Below are positions 44,101 to 55,660 of a stretch of 64,000 nt of DNA, piece by piece. The notes beneath the pieces were generated by a model. The model ran no database searches. It was given only the letters and a program-made list of their open reading frames with translations, and was not told where the DNA came from. A program made the position numbers and the translations under genes. Position 1 is the first letter of the stretch; each line of letters begins with the position of its first letter. Source of the stretch: Eutreptiella sp. 'Long Island Sound 2002' (Eukaryota > Euglenozoa > Euglenophyceae > Eutreptiales > Eutreptiaceae); the NCBI GenBank assembly GCA_964036045.1, contig OZ038378.1, forward strand, positions 145,107,767 to 145,171,766. The letters are read 5' to 3'.

Positions 44101-45746
44101 AGGCAGAAAGGCCGCAGCTTTAGTCATGGCACGCAATGGCATCTCCCAAAGGGATGGATGCTGTCAAGGCTAGGGTTTGTGCCCATGGCTGCAATCCTTG
44201 CACCCAATCAGCCATGGAAGATTTCCTCATTGATAAGTGCAGCAAGAGGACAGGAAAGAATGGACTTTGGCAGCATCCACAGGGTACAAGTAGCCACACC
44301 GCTTATGCCGTGGAAAATTGCGCCGAAGGTGTAGAGCAAACTTTGGCCCCATCACTGAAGGGGGAAGGGGGGTCTGGAACCCCCCGCCCCGCTACTGGTG
44401 CCATTAAGTGGAACCCTAGTGGCCCCCTCTAGGAGGACATGCAACAAAACCAAACCCTTTTTGTGTGCTGGTGGTTGTCTGCCTGCAGCAACAGGCTCGC
44501 GAATGGGCTGCCCTGCCATGCGCTCCTAAGTTGCCAAGCTGCCATGCCTCCCGAGTTAGCAGGGTCACCCGCCGTCTGGTCGCCTGCACCCTATGGCACA
44601 CACTTCTTGGACCAGGTGCCAAGGGTCCAGAGCAGGGATTGCGCATAAACAAAACCCCGTCCACGTGTCCGCTTACATATGTCTGCCTAGCTCACCGCCA
44701 AACACACATCCCCTCTGTTACCAATACAAGCTGGCCCCCCAGTCATGCACGCCGGGCATGGGGTAGGTCCTAGTCCAAGCTTCGCCGCCGTTGGATGTCC
44801 TGGTGGTAGAGGCCAAATGCAACAGATCCGACTTGGCGGGGGGGGGGGGGGGGCAATAAATCCGATCCAGACCTGAGGTGCCTCCCCGACAGCCCCCCTC
44901 CCCTCCCCTCCCCTCCCCTCCCCTCCCCTCCCCAAACCCCCCAAGTACTAGGTGTGCAACACACAACCCTACTGTCCCAATGGTGCAATGTTCCACACAC
45001 AAGTCTCCTGTACTATCGCTATCAGAGTCTGAATACCCCCCGGAAAACTTCCCCGGGGTGCCCAACTCCTGATGCTTCCCATTTCCCATTTCCCATTTCC
45101 AATGGGCACACAGTGCAACAGTGGTGCATAATCCACCAGCAAAATGCAAGAACCCCCACACCAGCACCAAAGCATGCACTTCTTCATGGCGAACATCCAG
45201 ACAAAAAAAGTCGACCACACTTTGCAGAATATTCAGCAAATTATTCACTGTCAACAACCCTTGTAGCCTTGGCACAACACAGTGCAGTGGCGACTTTAGG
45301 GTCAAGGCGGGTTCACTTTCGGCAGGAGATTCAGGGTGGGTAGGTGTGGGGGTTGGGGTGGGTAGCCAGACCGGGCGAGATGTGATTCCCATGTGGAGAA
45401 GGAAAGAGAAATAGAGTGAGCAGAGAGCAGGGAGAAGGGGAGGGGGGGAAGGTGATAGGCCAGGATAAGGTGGGAACCTGCCATTGTCCTGCGAAGCAGA
45501 AGTGAATAAAACTGCCACGGTGCGACTTGGATCATAGACTATTGAATCAAAATTGGCAGCTGTCAAGTCAGTAGAGTCTTGTTGCTGACTTGGCGAAGCA
45601 GTATAGTCTGGCAAACCCCCATCCAGGCAGTCCTGCATGGCTCCATAGCCCGCAATTGCCGCCACAACTCCCAATCCACCAAACACCATATTGTCTGGAC
45701 AACAGCAGGAGAGCAGACAGGCTCGGCCCAGGTGGCCATGCTCCAT
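38117..45746 (-). CDS. PDI/ERp-like thioredoxin-fold protein lacking CXXC (5-exon model)
   Basis: Exons: 45746 (ATG) to 45478; 44096-44031; 39555-39375; 38947-38660; 38545-38117. Acceptors include 'tttctgcctttag', 'cctgtttcctggtcag' and 'ccacatcccccag'; donors include GTAAAT, GTATTT and GTATGA. Phases match at every join (2, 2, 0, 0) and the protein would be about 410 residues. Exon 1 has a hydrophobic N-terminal stretch and then DLTAANFDSIVYD...VAVLFTSAS, the beta1-alpha1-beta2 of a PDI-type domain. Exon 3 gives ITVCRFNTDRPGND and ATPRIVVYPKGNKE, the next strands with the cis-Pro turn. Where CGHC should be, the text is QDNG, so the domain is probably redox-inactive. Exons 4-5 encode a helical then Pro-rich region I do not recognise. 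Exon 2 (22 residues) could be skipped in frame. The first exon border and the final 40 residues are least certain. Confidence 0.6.
40090..41475. repeat. 26-bp degenerate minisatellite (about 50 copies), intronic
   Basis: The unit is close to AGGGAGCTATGCATGTGGGCAGCCAA. Many substitutions and some length changes accumulate, unlike the homogeneous 22-bp arrays. It fills part of the third intron of the thioredoxin-fold gene. Long minus-strand frames across it are artefacts. Confidence 0.85.
42515..42660 (+). repeat. Dispersed poly(G) element R7, copy 1
   Basis: 'actacaatcggtccagatgcgac', then 'atatttgtcaaaaattg', then long G runs. Similar order at 47630-47700, and more distantly at 43525-43600 and 48075-48145. 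Confidence 0.5.
43131..43255 (+). repeat. Solitary satellite monomer outside the array
   Basis: 'ggcccaaaagagggcgga', 'tgctacgtcacccctgcatt' and 'aaaatcagaag' match the 106-bp monomer of the satellite at 52.9-55.7 kb. A local duplication of 'aatcagaagtcaaaaccta' flanks it (43034 and 43207). It lies inside an intron of the thioredoxin-fold gene. Confidence 0.75.
43500..43800 (+). repeat. Dispersed repeats R7/R8
   Basis: 43505-43600 matches 48050-48145 ('ggcgccattggcgcc', 'tatctttcaaaac', 'catacaaggaccgggcc'). 43722-43785 matches 51915-51975 ('aaagcgctccaca', 'atgcacgtcct'). The copies share order but not the intervening poly(G) lengths. Confidence 0.6.
44885..44936 (+). repeat. (CTCCC)n microsatellite
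   Basis: About nine CTCCC/CCCCT units. The minus strand is a potential G-quadruplex former. Confidence 0.9.
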
Positions 45747-45865
45747 TGAGAACAGAACAGCCACGCAAGCACAATCATGGGTGGCCTACAGATGATGACG
45801 ATGCACTTAATGACCACCGCTGGACATGGGACGTGCTGCATGTTGTGTACAGTGTCCATATTGAC

Positions 45866-46120
45866 TTGTTTTTTTTTTGGTGCTGACCAAGATGAGCTGG
45901 CGTAGCCCGCTCACTTCACAGTACTTGAGATGGCCTCTCCGAATCAAGGTTCAGAGCTGTCCAGTGCTACGATGATCCAGCATTGGCTGTGGTAGGGGGG
46001 CTGACAAGTAGTGAGGATTAGTTGAGTCTGAAACCAGGTTATGCAGTGGGAGACTGCCACGCCCGTAGGCTTCCCAGTGTGTATGAGGCACAATCACTGT
46101 GGGCTGAAAAAGACAGCAGT
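45866..46120 (+). repeat. Dispersed repeat R1, copy 2
   Basis: Collinear with 4195-4445 (see that entry). Located just upstream of the thioredoxin-fold gene's first exon. Confidence 0.65.
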
Positions 46121-48240
46121 GTGAAGATTGAAAGGTGAGATGAATCAGCGGGTTGCATTTCATACACTATCAGCGACAGGAAGGGAGAGGGGGATGACAT
46201 TCAGGCACAGCTGGTCGCTATTCGTATAGGGGCAGAGAACACTGCTGTCCCTATTTTCGTTCAGGGGGAGTGGTCGGCGACGCACAGGGGGGAGCAGTGT
46301 CCATATTGACTTGTTTCAAAGACTATCAGGGAGCGCAACCGTTCATATTGGTGAGAGTGGACACGTTGTCCCTTCTGTAATTCTGCATTAGAAAAGGGCA
46401 CAGCCACGGCTGTTGGGGTTGTCCCCTGATGCACCCATTCATGCCCCACATGCCTTTGTTGAATCGCTATTCTGCAGCAATCACTCTTCTGTGAGTCCCT
46501 TGGGGCCTTTCCCAGCTGCCCCCACAGGGCCTAGTTCGACAAAACGTGGCCAAACGGCAAGCAGCTGCACCATGCCTGCACCCCAGGCAGCCTGTCGGCT
46601 GTTCGAGTGGGAAACAACCCCATTTTCCTATGGGTGAAAAGAGCCCCACCAGCAAGCACAAACAGCACAACACAAAAACCGAGTGTTCTCTGAGAGGTCA
46701 CACTTGCCCGGTGCACACCCAGTGCACTACTTTTGGGCATGTGTCTTTTCTCTGAAATAAAATGTAATGACTGTGATGCCCTTGGCCTTGGATACAAAAA
46801 AAACCAACAACATTCAGGCGCCCTCAAGGAGAGAATGTGCTGAAACAGCAATCCATGTAACATAAAGCAGGATGAACTTGGACATTGGCTATAGCACATG
46901 CCCCCCTTTCAACCAAGCAAACAAAACTGTGTTGGGGGACCTACGCAACCAAATAGCTTTGTCTGCAATGTCACAGTGTGGCATGGTCTGTTTTTCGATG
47001 TGCCAATACCTCAACAACTAGACCTTGTGAAAGGTACGTGAGTCCTAGTCAAGTACTCTCTATCTATCTGTCTCATGAGCCCAAGCATCTTAGGAGGAAA
47101 AGTGGCAAACCACCGCTAATTTCCATGCGCCACCGCGCTGCAGTGTGTTGCCAAGGACTGTGTCACAGCAGAGCCTATCATGTGGGGGTATAAGGCAGGT
47201 GTCCAGAATACGGTGGTAGTGGTGGATCTAGTCGAATGCCCAACCTCCATGCATAAAGGTTACGAGAAGCATGCATATGTAGCACATGACATGCTTGTTC
47301 CCAAACAAGGCCTTGGGACAACAATATGCAGCCCAATAAGATACATAACATCAGGTGATCCACAACAACAGCAGATAGAGCACCAACAGAGCACCGACCT
47401 GCATCGGGCTTTGTGGACTTCCTTACATAGGCCAGTGGTGTTTGGTGTGGCAGTGTGGGCCCAACACTATCCCCAACCCATCACCTCCCAATCTTGGGCT
47501 TGTTCTGCCTTGCAAACCCACAACTGCCTGACTGGCACATCCTATGTGGCAACCTTCCATGTCTAGGATGTGTTAAATTGCTGGTTCCACAATAAACATG
47601 CCATCATCGTTCGTTCCATGCACGGGGGGGGTGACTACAACTGGTCCTGATGCGACACCCCCCCCCAGCTATCTGTCAAAACTTGGGGGGGGGGGTCGGC
47701 TGGAGGGTCGGGGGGGGGGGGTCAGCTGGAGGGTGTGGGGGGGGGGGGGGGGTCGGCCAGAGGGTGTGGGGGGGGGGTTCGGCCATGGGGGGGGGGGGAT
47801 TCCCAAGGTGGGGGGGCGTACGCGTGACCCACAACAACCACATGCATACCTCTAGGGGGGATGTGTGTCTCGGGCAGGTTTGGGGAAGCTGCTAGTGGCT
47901 GTTGTGAAGCAGGGGCTGCAGATTGGCAGGTGTGTCCACAGTGGTTGTGGTGATCTTCACTTCGCAACAAACGGCATTTGTTTAGCGCCTCGTCTTGCTA
48001 ATCTGGCGCTCAAAACATGGATGGTTTGATGAAAGGGAAGCATGCACAATAAAACTTCGGCGCCGTTGGCGCCATGGCCCCGACACCAGTATCTCTCAAA
48101 ACCCTGGGGGGGAGGGGGGGGGGGTGTCACATACAAGGACCGGGCCCAGCCGCCCCCCCGCGGTTCCATGCTACTCCGGTGTCAGAGTGTGGGCCGCTTA
48201 AGGGAGACCTTGGGCTCTGGGTTAAAAGGAATGTGTTGCT
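46121..48240. other. No confident gene
   Basis: A 128-codon plus-strand ORF at 47180-47566 is the only frame with a protein-like look, but it has no recognisable motif. Poly(G)-rich repeat R7 occupies 47630-47830. Confidence 0.4.
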
Positions 48241-48243
48241 TAC

Positions 48244-49295
48244 CCAGCCAGCTGGTCCCCTTGAGTACATACTTGCCTACAATCTCTGGTGTGAAGCGCT
48301 GCTCGAAAGCAGGGATGGTGTGCATGAGGGTTGTAGGGACAAACGGGTCAGTGTTTGTCATTGAGGGTTGTCGTGTTGAGCCAAGTTTGCATAGGGTCCC
48401 CACAATCCCCGCCATTGCACCCATGGCACTCAAATCTCCACCCACTTAGTGCAGGTCCTAAACTCTACATAACCACTGAGCCTGTTGCACTGCAGTCAAT
48501 GGGATACTGGGGTGCAGCACACAGCCCCCCCATGTCTGAAGACGTGTGGTGTGCTGGTCAAAGAACAAGCACACGTCAGCACAACAAAAGCCTCATCAGT
48601 GGTACCCCCCCCCCCCCCCGCCGTGCCCAGGAACCGGCAATGTTTGAGCGCGGAACCAGGGGGCGGTTCTTGCACACATTTCCCCCCAAAATTCGACCGC
48701 GGAACCACTTGCGCATGACCGTGGGCAGCCCCGTACCGCGGAAAAAAAATTTTCTGGCGCATTGCGCCAGGGCGTGCACGCCCTCTCCTTTCCCAAAGTT
48801 AACCACATTGACAAATGAACACCAAAGGAGTGAATCTCAGCTGACTGGGCTATAGTGTGCCTTCCAACGTGCATGGAATGATCTAATGTTCAACTGGTTC
48901 GGACGTGTTTAGCTGACTTTTGTTTGTTTCCTTGTTAGGGGCTGGTTGCTTCGGGGAAGGTGTCAAGAGCAGGGGGGAGGGGTTTAAGGGGTATGTGCGC
49001 CTGTGACTGACTAATAGGGTCCCCCCTATGAAGGGACCCATAGCAACACACATGAAATGTTGTCCTGCACACCTGAATAGCTGTCCTACATCCCCCAGAA
49101 CCATGAAAAACCTAATACCGTGGTAAAAAAAAAGTGGTGCGAGAATTCGACTACGGAACCAGGGGGCGGTTCTTGCGCAAGGCGTTTCCTAGGCACGGGG
49201 GGGTACCATAGGCGCCTTTCGATCTGGGAGAAGAGTGGCATGACATGCATAACTGCTCCCAGGTACTGAGCTGCAGCAGCGATCACTTGATGTAC
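48244..49295 (-). CDS. Candidate internal exons of an unidentified minus-strand gene
   Basis: Exon X, 49295-49207: acceptor 'gtgttctctgtag', 29 codons reading VHQVIAAAAQYLGAVMHVMP..., donor ATG|GTACCC in phase 2. Exon Y ends at 48244 with a consensus CTGG|GTAAGC donor; its minimal start is 48298 after 'ctttcgagcag', though the frame is open back to about 48445 (TNTDPFVPTTLMHTIPAFEQ then RFTPEIVGKYVLKGTSWLG). The phases of the two do not join directly with the minimal acceptor, so an exon is missing or Y starts further upstream. They could belong with the SUEL lectin exon upstream. No family recognised. Confidence 0.35.
48645..49195. repeat. Pair of 'gcggaaccagggggcggttc' repeats
   Basis: The motif at about 48652 recurs near 49155 with the same flank ('ttcttgc'). 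The core GAACC...GGTTC is itself an inverted repeat. A palindromic 'tggcgcattgcgcca' lies at about 48755. Confidence 0.55.
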
Positions 49296-49299
49296 CTAC

Positions 49300-51310
49300 A
49301 GAGAACACAGTGTCCATTGACACCGTACCCCTGTCAGTATATGCCACAGTGAACGGCGTCAATTGGCGCCACGCAAGTCGCAGCCCTATGCCACAGCAGC
49401 AGTATGCACAGCCGCCAAGCATCCCCCCCCGCTCCCCCCACTAAACTGCAGTGCGGTGGCAAAAACAAAGCAGGGTGCTCTGGGTGTGCCGCGCCCAGTT
49501 TTGCGTCTCCAACCTGCTCCCTGCAAATCCAAAACATCCAGCACTGCTGTCACTGATCTGTAATGTCTCCGGTCAGTCCATGTACAGCTCTACCCATGAT
49601 AAATACAAATATATATAAATACAAACAGTCCTGAACCGGAATGCAAAACAGATGTTTTTGGCAAAACATTGGTTTTCTGGGAAACTGTGGAACATGTGTA
49701 TTTCCATGCATCAGCAAAAAAAAAGGCCAAACAGGTGCACTTCGCACAATGCCCTCAAGGCATCCCCTAGTCTCTGCCGACTTTCTATGCTACCCTTTGC
49801 ATAGAAGCCGTACGATGCCATGGTGGGGAGGGGGCATTTCACTCGCTCCTGAAACACTGCAAATATGTCGCTCTCTGCTGTTGTTCAAGTGGCTTCCAAT
49901 TGGACCGGTGGGTGCCTATGGTTGGCAGCTGCTTCTTCTCAAAGATTCATTTGGAGATGAGGCCTTGAGTATAACAAGTTACCACTTTCATGAAATCTGG
50001 CTGATTGTTGCAGATAGTGAGGGCACGAATGAGTAGCCCTTTGAGCATGTACCATTTGGTGCAATGCGTGTGTCCTGAACTGTACTCTACAAATCTCTGG
50101 GGAGGGGGGGGGGGATTTCAAGGCAAATTGTGGTGTCACCCAATGATGCAAGCAAACAGAACACGGGAGGACGGAAATCCTTGGTAAGAGTGGGAGAGCG
50201 GGAGCATTTTGGGGGACCGGGGTTCCTCCACATCTCATCCAAAGGTTTGGTTGATTTGGGCCTAGTCACACCCTTGGTAGTATGGGGTAGTGTTCAAGCT
50301 GTGTGTGCATTTGGGGTTCTGAAGCCATGCTGACGTCCGGCACTCTGGAGACTTGGGCAATGCAACACCACAGCCTCTAGCCTTGAGAGTTGAGCGTTCT
50401 CATGATCCATTTCAGTGCTTTTGGAGAGACAATATCACAGAACAGGCACAGCTAATTGATTTGAAGCAATGGGAGACCAATGCAAGGCCGTGTATGACAG
50501 ATGGGCAAAACCAAATGCCTTAGTAGATGTTAAGTAGAAAAACATTGAAGTGACGGTCTCCAGGTCTTCATGGCCAATTCACGAGGTTTTCATGACTCCC
50601 CACAGCCCCTCAAGCTGGGATCCATGCCGCCCCAGTTCAATAAGAGCAAAATGACATGAGTTCGTGGTTGGCTTCATGGTACCAACACATGGTGGTGGCA
50701 AGCAAATGACACAAATGGTCATATATATATATTACTACACACACACACACATATATATATGTATATGAGCAGAACACAACTCACAACAAATAGAAAGGAT
50801 ACCGAAGCATCAATTCGAATCATGCTCAAAGTGCAAGGTTCAACGTTCCTACTTCCCTACAATGCTGCAGTAACCATGAGTTCGTTGTTCACGTGTGGGC
50901 CTCGCAGAAGCCCCTAGCATATGTGGCTCCTCCCGGAGCCCTGCAAACTGCACTGGGCCCATGATGGGTATAAATGGCTAAATGTGTATATAAATATACA
51001 ATGTTTTTTGTTCACAACATGTAGCAAAAAGTACGAGCACAAAATACTGCAGTTTCATCGCGACTGAAGTCGCAGCAGAGGCTGTGCATTGTCCAAAAAG
51101 GAAGTGCACTTGTGCGACACCGGCTGAGTCCCTGCAAGATTCCCTCTGCAGACCATCTGCAGTAGGACTGCACTACAGGGCCCGGAGATTGTTCCAAACA
51201 TCAACCCGGGCCAGAAAGATTCGGCTTGGCTGCGTTCTGTGCATACGGGACTGCGTTGACCAGGGCACACAGCTGCACAGCACATGGCCTGGGGTCTTGC
51301 TTGACACCTC
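49300..51310. other. No confident gene; AT/AC microsatellite at about 50.73 kb
   Basis: Contains a compound (AT)n-(AC)n-(AT)n microsatellite at 50719-50766. Several short minus-strand frames at 51.0-51.3 kb could be downstream exons of the lectin gene, but none has clear borders. Confidence 0.45.
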
Positions 51311-51313
51311 ACC

Positions 51314-51801
51314 TCACTTCAACACATCAACAGCATTGGCAGAATCAGGCACGCATTCGTGCTCGACCTTCAGGTACTTGTAAACGTTGCCGCAGGTGTT
51401 GTCATCGAAGAAGATATTGCTTGCTACAAGTTCACAGGCTTGCTCGTTCTCACATTGGCCTTTCACTTTCTGGGTGGTGTTGGCTGGATTGGTGCCGCAG
51501 AGCCTTTCCGTTGTCAAGCCCGCGGGTGCTTTGGGACATGTAGATTGATCCTCTCTTCCCCAGAAAGCCGCTTTGACCTTGATTAGCTCGTACTGCGGGC
51601 ATTGCAGCCAGTTTTTTTCTCCTCCACAAATGACTGTTGACTGCGCATTGGTACCCAGCAAACCATGATACTCATTGAGAAGGTCCACGGCTGCATGAAC
51701 ACCACCAACCTTATTCAGTTGCCCTAGCACATGGGCCCTTCTCTTCTCTATCTTGGAGGCAGCAGGTAAGCGTGCATCTCGTTTGCAGCAAGAGAACATT
51801 T
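51314..51801 (-). CDS. SUEL/galactose-binding lectin domain exon
   Basis: After a strong acceptor (T-rich tract ending 'gtggcttactag') the minus strand is open for about 160 codons to a TGA at 51314. Residues after about 55 carry a full SUEL (rhamnose/galactose-binding) lectin pattern: ICGGEKNWLQCP, IKVKAAFWGRED, LCGTNP, KGQCENEQACELVA, FFDDNTCGNVYKYLKVEHEC, with eight or nine Cys suiting four disulfides. Such domains are extracellular, in sea-urchin egg lectin, latrophilins, polycystins and plant beta-galactosidases. The preceding 50 residues are helical. The real protein is probably larger: the exon starts in phase 1 and the 3' end (GAA|GTGAGG) could equally be a donor. Confidence 0.68.
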
Positions 51802-52900
51802 CTAGTAAGCCACAAAGGACACAGAAAAAAAAATAGGCACTCCAGGGGGGGTGCAAAGGGTGGAAGATTTCAAGTGGGGGGGGGAGCACGTCAGTCGCAC
51901 CTCTTGGGAGGGCCGCACGCAGGTCACAAAGCGCTCCACACATGCACGTCCTCGTCTGCATATGCAGCAATGCTCGGCAGTTCCAGAGATATATGATGAG
52001 CACACTCTTGGTGGGGGGGGGGGAGTCACGTCAGGTTTTGGAATGACCAGCCTGGGGGGCATTTTTGTACAGCACGGGCACAACGCCAATTAGTACGGTG
52101 TTGATCCCGGGAACACCCCTGAAACCCCCCCTCTTACAGAAGCATGCATGATCTATTCCAAACAGCAACGGGGGGGGGGGCAGAATTCAGGACCCTGGGT
52201 CCCATGGCAAGCATCAGACTAAAAAAAAAAAACCCTGGTGTCCCAGCAGGGGCTGTAGGGCTGCACAATTCAGGCCCCCGGACCCGTGGCTGCCGGTGGT
52301 GGAAAACACCCGACTTTTTGCACAGCGCGGGCACAGCGCACCCCCATGATCCTAACCTCATGGCAGACTCAATCAGTTCCCACGCGTTGACCGTTTATTG
52401 AAAATTTTGCCTTGCTGCTCTTGCAGCGCAAAACAAACCAGCTCCAAATGTTGCCTTGAGATGACCGCATCACGGCAGCTATTGAATGTTTCTTGGGCTG
52501 ACTGGGGTTAGCTCACCCCCCCCTCCCCCCAGAACCTGATGAGCATGATGTGATTGGAAGAAGTGGTGGCGAGGAAGGGTAATGACAATGTTGACCTCTC
52601 TTGGAATCAGTGCTTGCTCTGTTGGGCACTAAAATGAGTGCCCAAATCTGATTGCGCTAGGCTATGTCAGAAAATCCCATGCACACACATGCCCCTACAC
52701 GGTGGAAGGTGGGACGGTGGCGGTTGAAACTTTGCCCTGTGCACCTGGTGGGGGCCGGTGCGCTGCCGTTCGCTCCTTGTTGGGGGGAGAGCTGACCCTC
52801 CGACACACTACCTCAATTTCTGTCAGCGGTCAATAAAACAATCGCTGGCTTCCTCCCTTGTCTGGTGCACTCAGGGCATCGGACCAAGCTTGGCCCCTTG
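51802..52900. repeat. Cluster of dispersed repeats R8, R10, R3 and R5
   Basis: 51915-51975 is R8 (also 43722). 52175-52300 is R10, 'catcagactaaaaaa...ctggtgt.ccagcaggggctg', shared with 57645-57790. 52350-52530 is R3 (also at 25 and 26.5 kb). 52861-52900 is R5, 'ctggtgcactcagggcatc', shared with 62386. No gene is seen. Confidence 0.6.
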
Positions 52901-52904
52901 GCTC

Positions 52905-55660
52905 AGCTACGTAACCCCTGCATTCTCGGGGGTCCCCAACGCCAAGCGCATGGAGAAAATCAGAATTGGCTTCTTCAACCCTGCCTTCTTGGGGGCCCAA
53001 AAGAGGGCAGAAGTGCTACGTAACCCTTGCATTCTTGAGGGTCGCCCATCAAAAGGGGACGAAATCAGAATTGGCTGGCTCACCCATGCCTTCTTGGGGG
53101 CCCAAAAGAGGGCGGAATTGCTACGTAACCTCTGCATTCTTGGGGCTCCCCAATGCCAAGCGCGGGGAGACACTCTGTATGGGCTACCTCACCCGTGCCT
53201 TCTTGGTCTCATGCGAGGTTTTCACACACTCCCCTCAGCCTTCTTGGGGGCCCAAAAGAGGGCAGAATTGCTATGTAACCCTGCATTCTCAGGGGTCGCC
53301 AATCAAAAGTGGACAAAATCAGAAGTGGCTACCTCACGCCTGCCTTCGTGGGGGCCCAAAAGAGGGCGGAAGTGCTATGGAACCCCTGCGTTCTCGGGGA
53401 TTCCCCAATCAAAAGGGGACGAAATCAGAATTGGCTCCTTCAACCCTGCCTTCTTGGGGGCCCAAAAGAGGGCGGAATTGGTACGTAACCCCTGCATTCT
53501 TGGGGGCCCCCAACGCCAAGCGCACGGAGAAAATCAGAATGGGCTACCTCAACCCTGCCTTCTCGGGGTGGCTACCTCACCCCTGCCTTCTTGGGGGCCC
53601 AAAAGAGGGCGGAAGTGCTATGTAACCCCTGCACTCTTGGGGGCCCCCAATGCCAAGCGCGGGGAGATACTCTGTATGCCTCACCCGAGCCTTCTTGGGG
53701 GCCCAAAAGAGGGCAAAATTGCTATGTAATCCCTGCATTCTTAGGGGTCGCCAATCAAAAGTGGACAAAATCAGAAGTGGCTACCTCACACCTCCCTTCG
53801 TGGGGGCCCAAAAGAGGGCGGAAGTGCTACGGAACCCCTGCGTTCTCGGGGATTCCCCAATCAAAAGGGGACAAAATCAGAATTGGCTACCTCACCCCTA
53901 CCTTCTTAGGGGCCCAAAAGAGGGCGGAATTGCTACGTAACCCTTGCATTCTCGGGGGTCCCCAACGCCAAGCGCACGGAGAAAATCAGAATGGGCTACC
54001 TCACCCGTGCCTTCTTGGGGGCCCAAAAGAGGGCGGAAGTGCTACGTAACCCCTGCACTCTTGGGGGCCCCCAATGCCAAGCGCGGGGAGACACTCTGTA
54101 TGCCTCACCCGAGCCTTCTTGGGGGCCCAAAAGAGGGCAAAATTGCTACGGAACCCCTGCATTCTCAGTGGCCGCCAATCAAAAGTGGACAAAATCAGAA
54201 GTGGCTACCTCACACCTCCCTTCGTGGGGGCCCAAAAGAGGGCGGAAGTGCTACGGAACCCCTGCGTTCTCGGGGATTCCCCAATCAAAAGGGGACAAAA
54301 TCAGAATTGGCTACCTCACCCCTACCTTCTTAGGGGCCCAAAAGAGGGCGGAATTGCTACGTAACCCCTGCATTCTCGGGGGTCCCCAACGCCAAGCGCA
54401 CGGAGAAAATCAGAATGGGCTACCTCACCCGTGCCTTCTTGGGGGCCCAAAAGAGGGCGGAAGTGCTACGTAACCCCTGCACTCTTGGGGGCCCCCAATG
54501 CCAAGCGCGGGGAGACACTCTGTATGCCTCACCCGAGCCTTCTTGGGGGCCCAAAAGAGGGCAGAATTGCTACGGAACCCCTGCATTCTCAGTGGCCGCC
54601 AATCAAAAGTGGACAAAATCAGAAGTGGCTACCTCACACCTGCCTTCGTGGGAGCCCAAAAGAGGGTGGAAGTGCTACGGAACCCCTGCGTTCTCGGGGA
54701 TTCCCCAATCAAAAGGGGACAAAATCAGAATTGGCTACCTCACCCCTACCTTCTTAGGGGCCCAAAAGAGGGCGGAATTGCTACGTAACCCTTGCATTCT
54801 CGGGGGTCCCCAACGCCAAGCGCACGGAGAAAATCAGAATGGGCTACCTCACCCGTGCCTTCTTGGTGGCCCAAAAGAGGGCGGAAGTGCTACGTAACCC
54901 CTGCACTCTTGGGGGCCCCCAATGCCAAGCGCGGGGAGACACTCTGTATGCCTCACCCGAGCCTTCTTGGGGGCCCAAAAGAGGGCAGAATTGCTACGGA
55001 ACCCCTGCATTCTTAGTGGCCGCCAATCAAAAGTGGACAAAATCAGAAGTGGCTACCTCACACCTGCCTTCGTGGGAGCCCAAAAGAGGGTGGAAGTGCT
55101 ATGGAACCCCTGCGTTCTCGGGGATTCCCCAATCAAAAGGGGACAAAATCAGAATTGGCTACCTCACCCCTACCTTCTTAGGGGCCCAAAAGAGGGCGGA
55201 ATTGCTACGTAACCCTTGCATTCTCGGGGGTCCCCAACGCCAAGCGCACGGAGAAAATCAGAATGGGCTACCTCACCCGTGCCTTCTTGGTGGCCCAAAA
55301 GAGGGCGGAAGTGCTACGTAACCCTTGCACTCTTGGGGGCCCCCAATGCCAAGCGCGGGGAGACACTCTGTATGCCTCACCCGAGCCTTCTTGGGGGCCC
55401 AAAAGAGGGCAGAATTGCTACGGAACCCCTGCATTCTTAGGGGTCGCCAATCAAAAGTGGACAAAATCAGAAGTGGCTACCTCACACCTGCCTTCGTGGG
55501 AGCCCAAAAGAGGGCGGAAGTGTTACGGAACCCCTGCGTTCTCGGGGATTCCCCAAACAAAAGGGGACAAAATCAGAAGTGGCTTCTTCAACCCTGCCTT
55601 CTTGGGGCTGTGCATTCTTGGGGCCCCCAATCAAAAGGGGACAAAATCAAGATTGGCTCA
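52905..55660 (+). repeat. 106-bp satellite with 424-bp higher-order repeat
   Basis: The monomer of about 106 bp carries 'ggcccaaaagagggcgga', 'tgctacgtaacccctgcatt' and 'aaaatcagaa.tggctacctca'. From about 53648 the type-specific block 'caatgccaagcgcggggaga' recurs at 54071, 54495, 54919 and 55343, a strict 424-bp period made of four monomer types. The first 700 bp are less regular. Adjacent 424-bp copies differ at only a few positions. All ORFs of 60-320 codons here are repeat artefacts. Confidence 0.95.
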
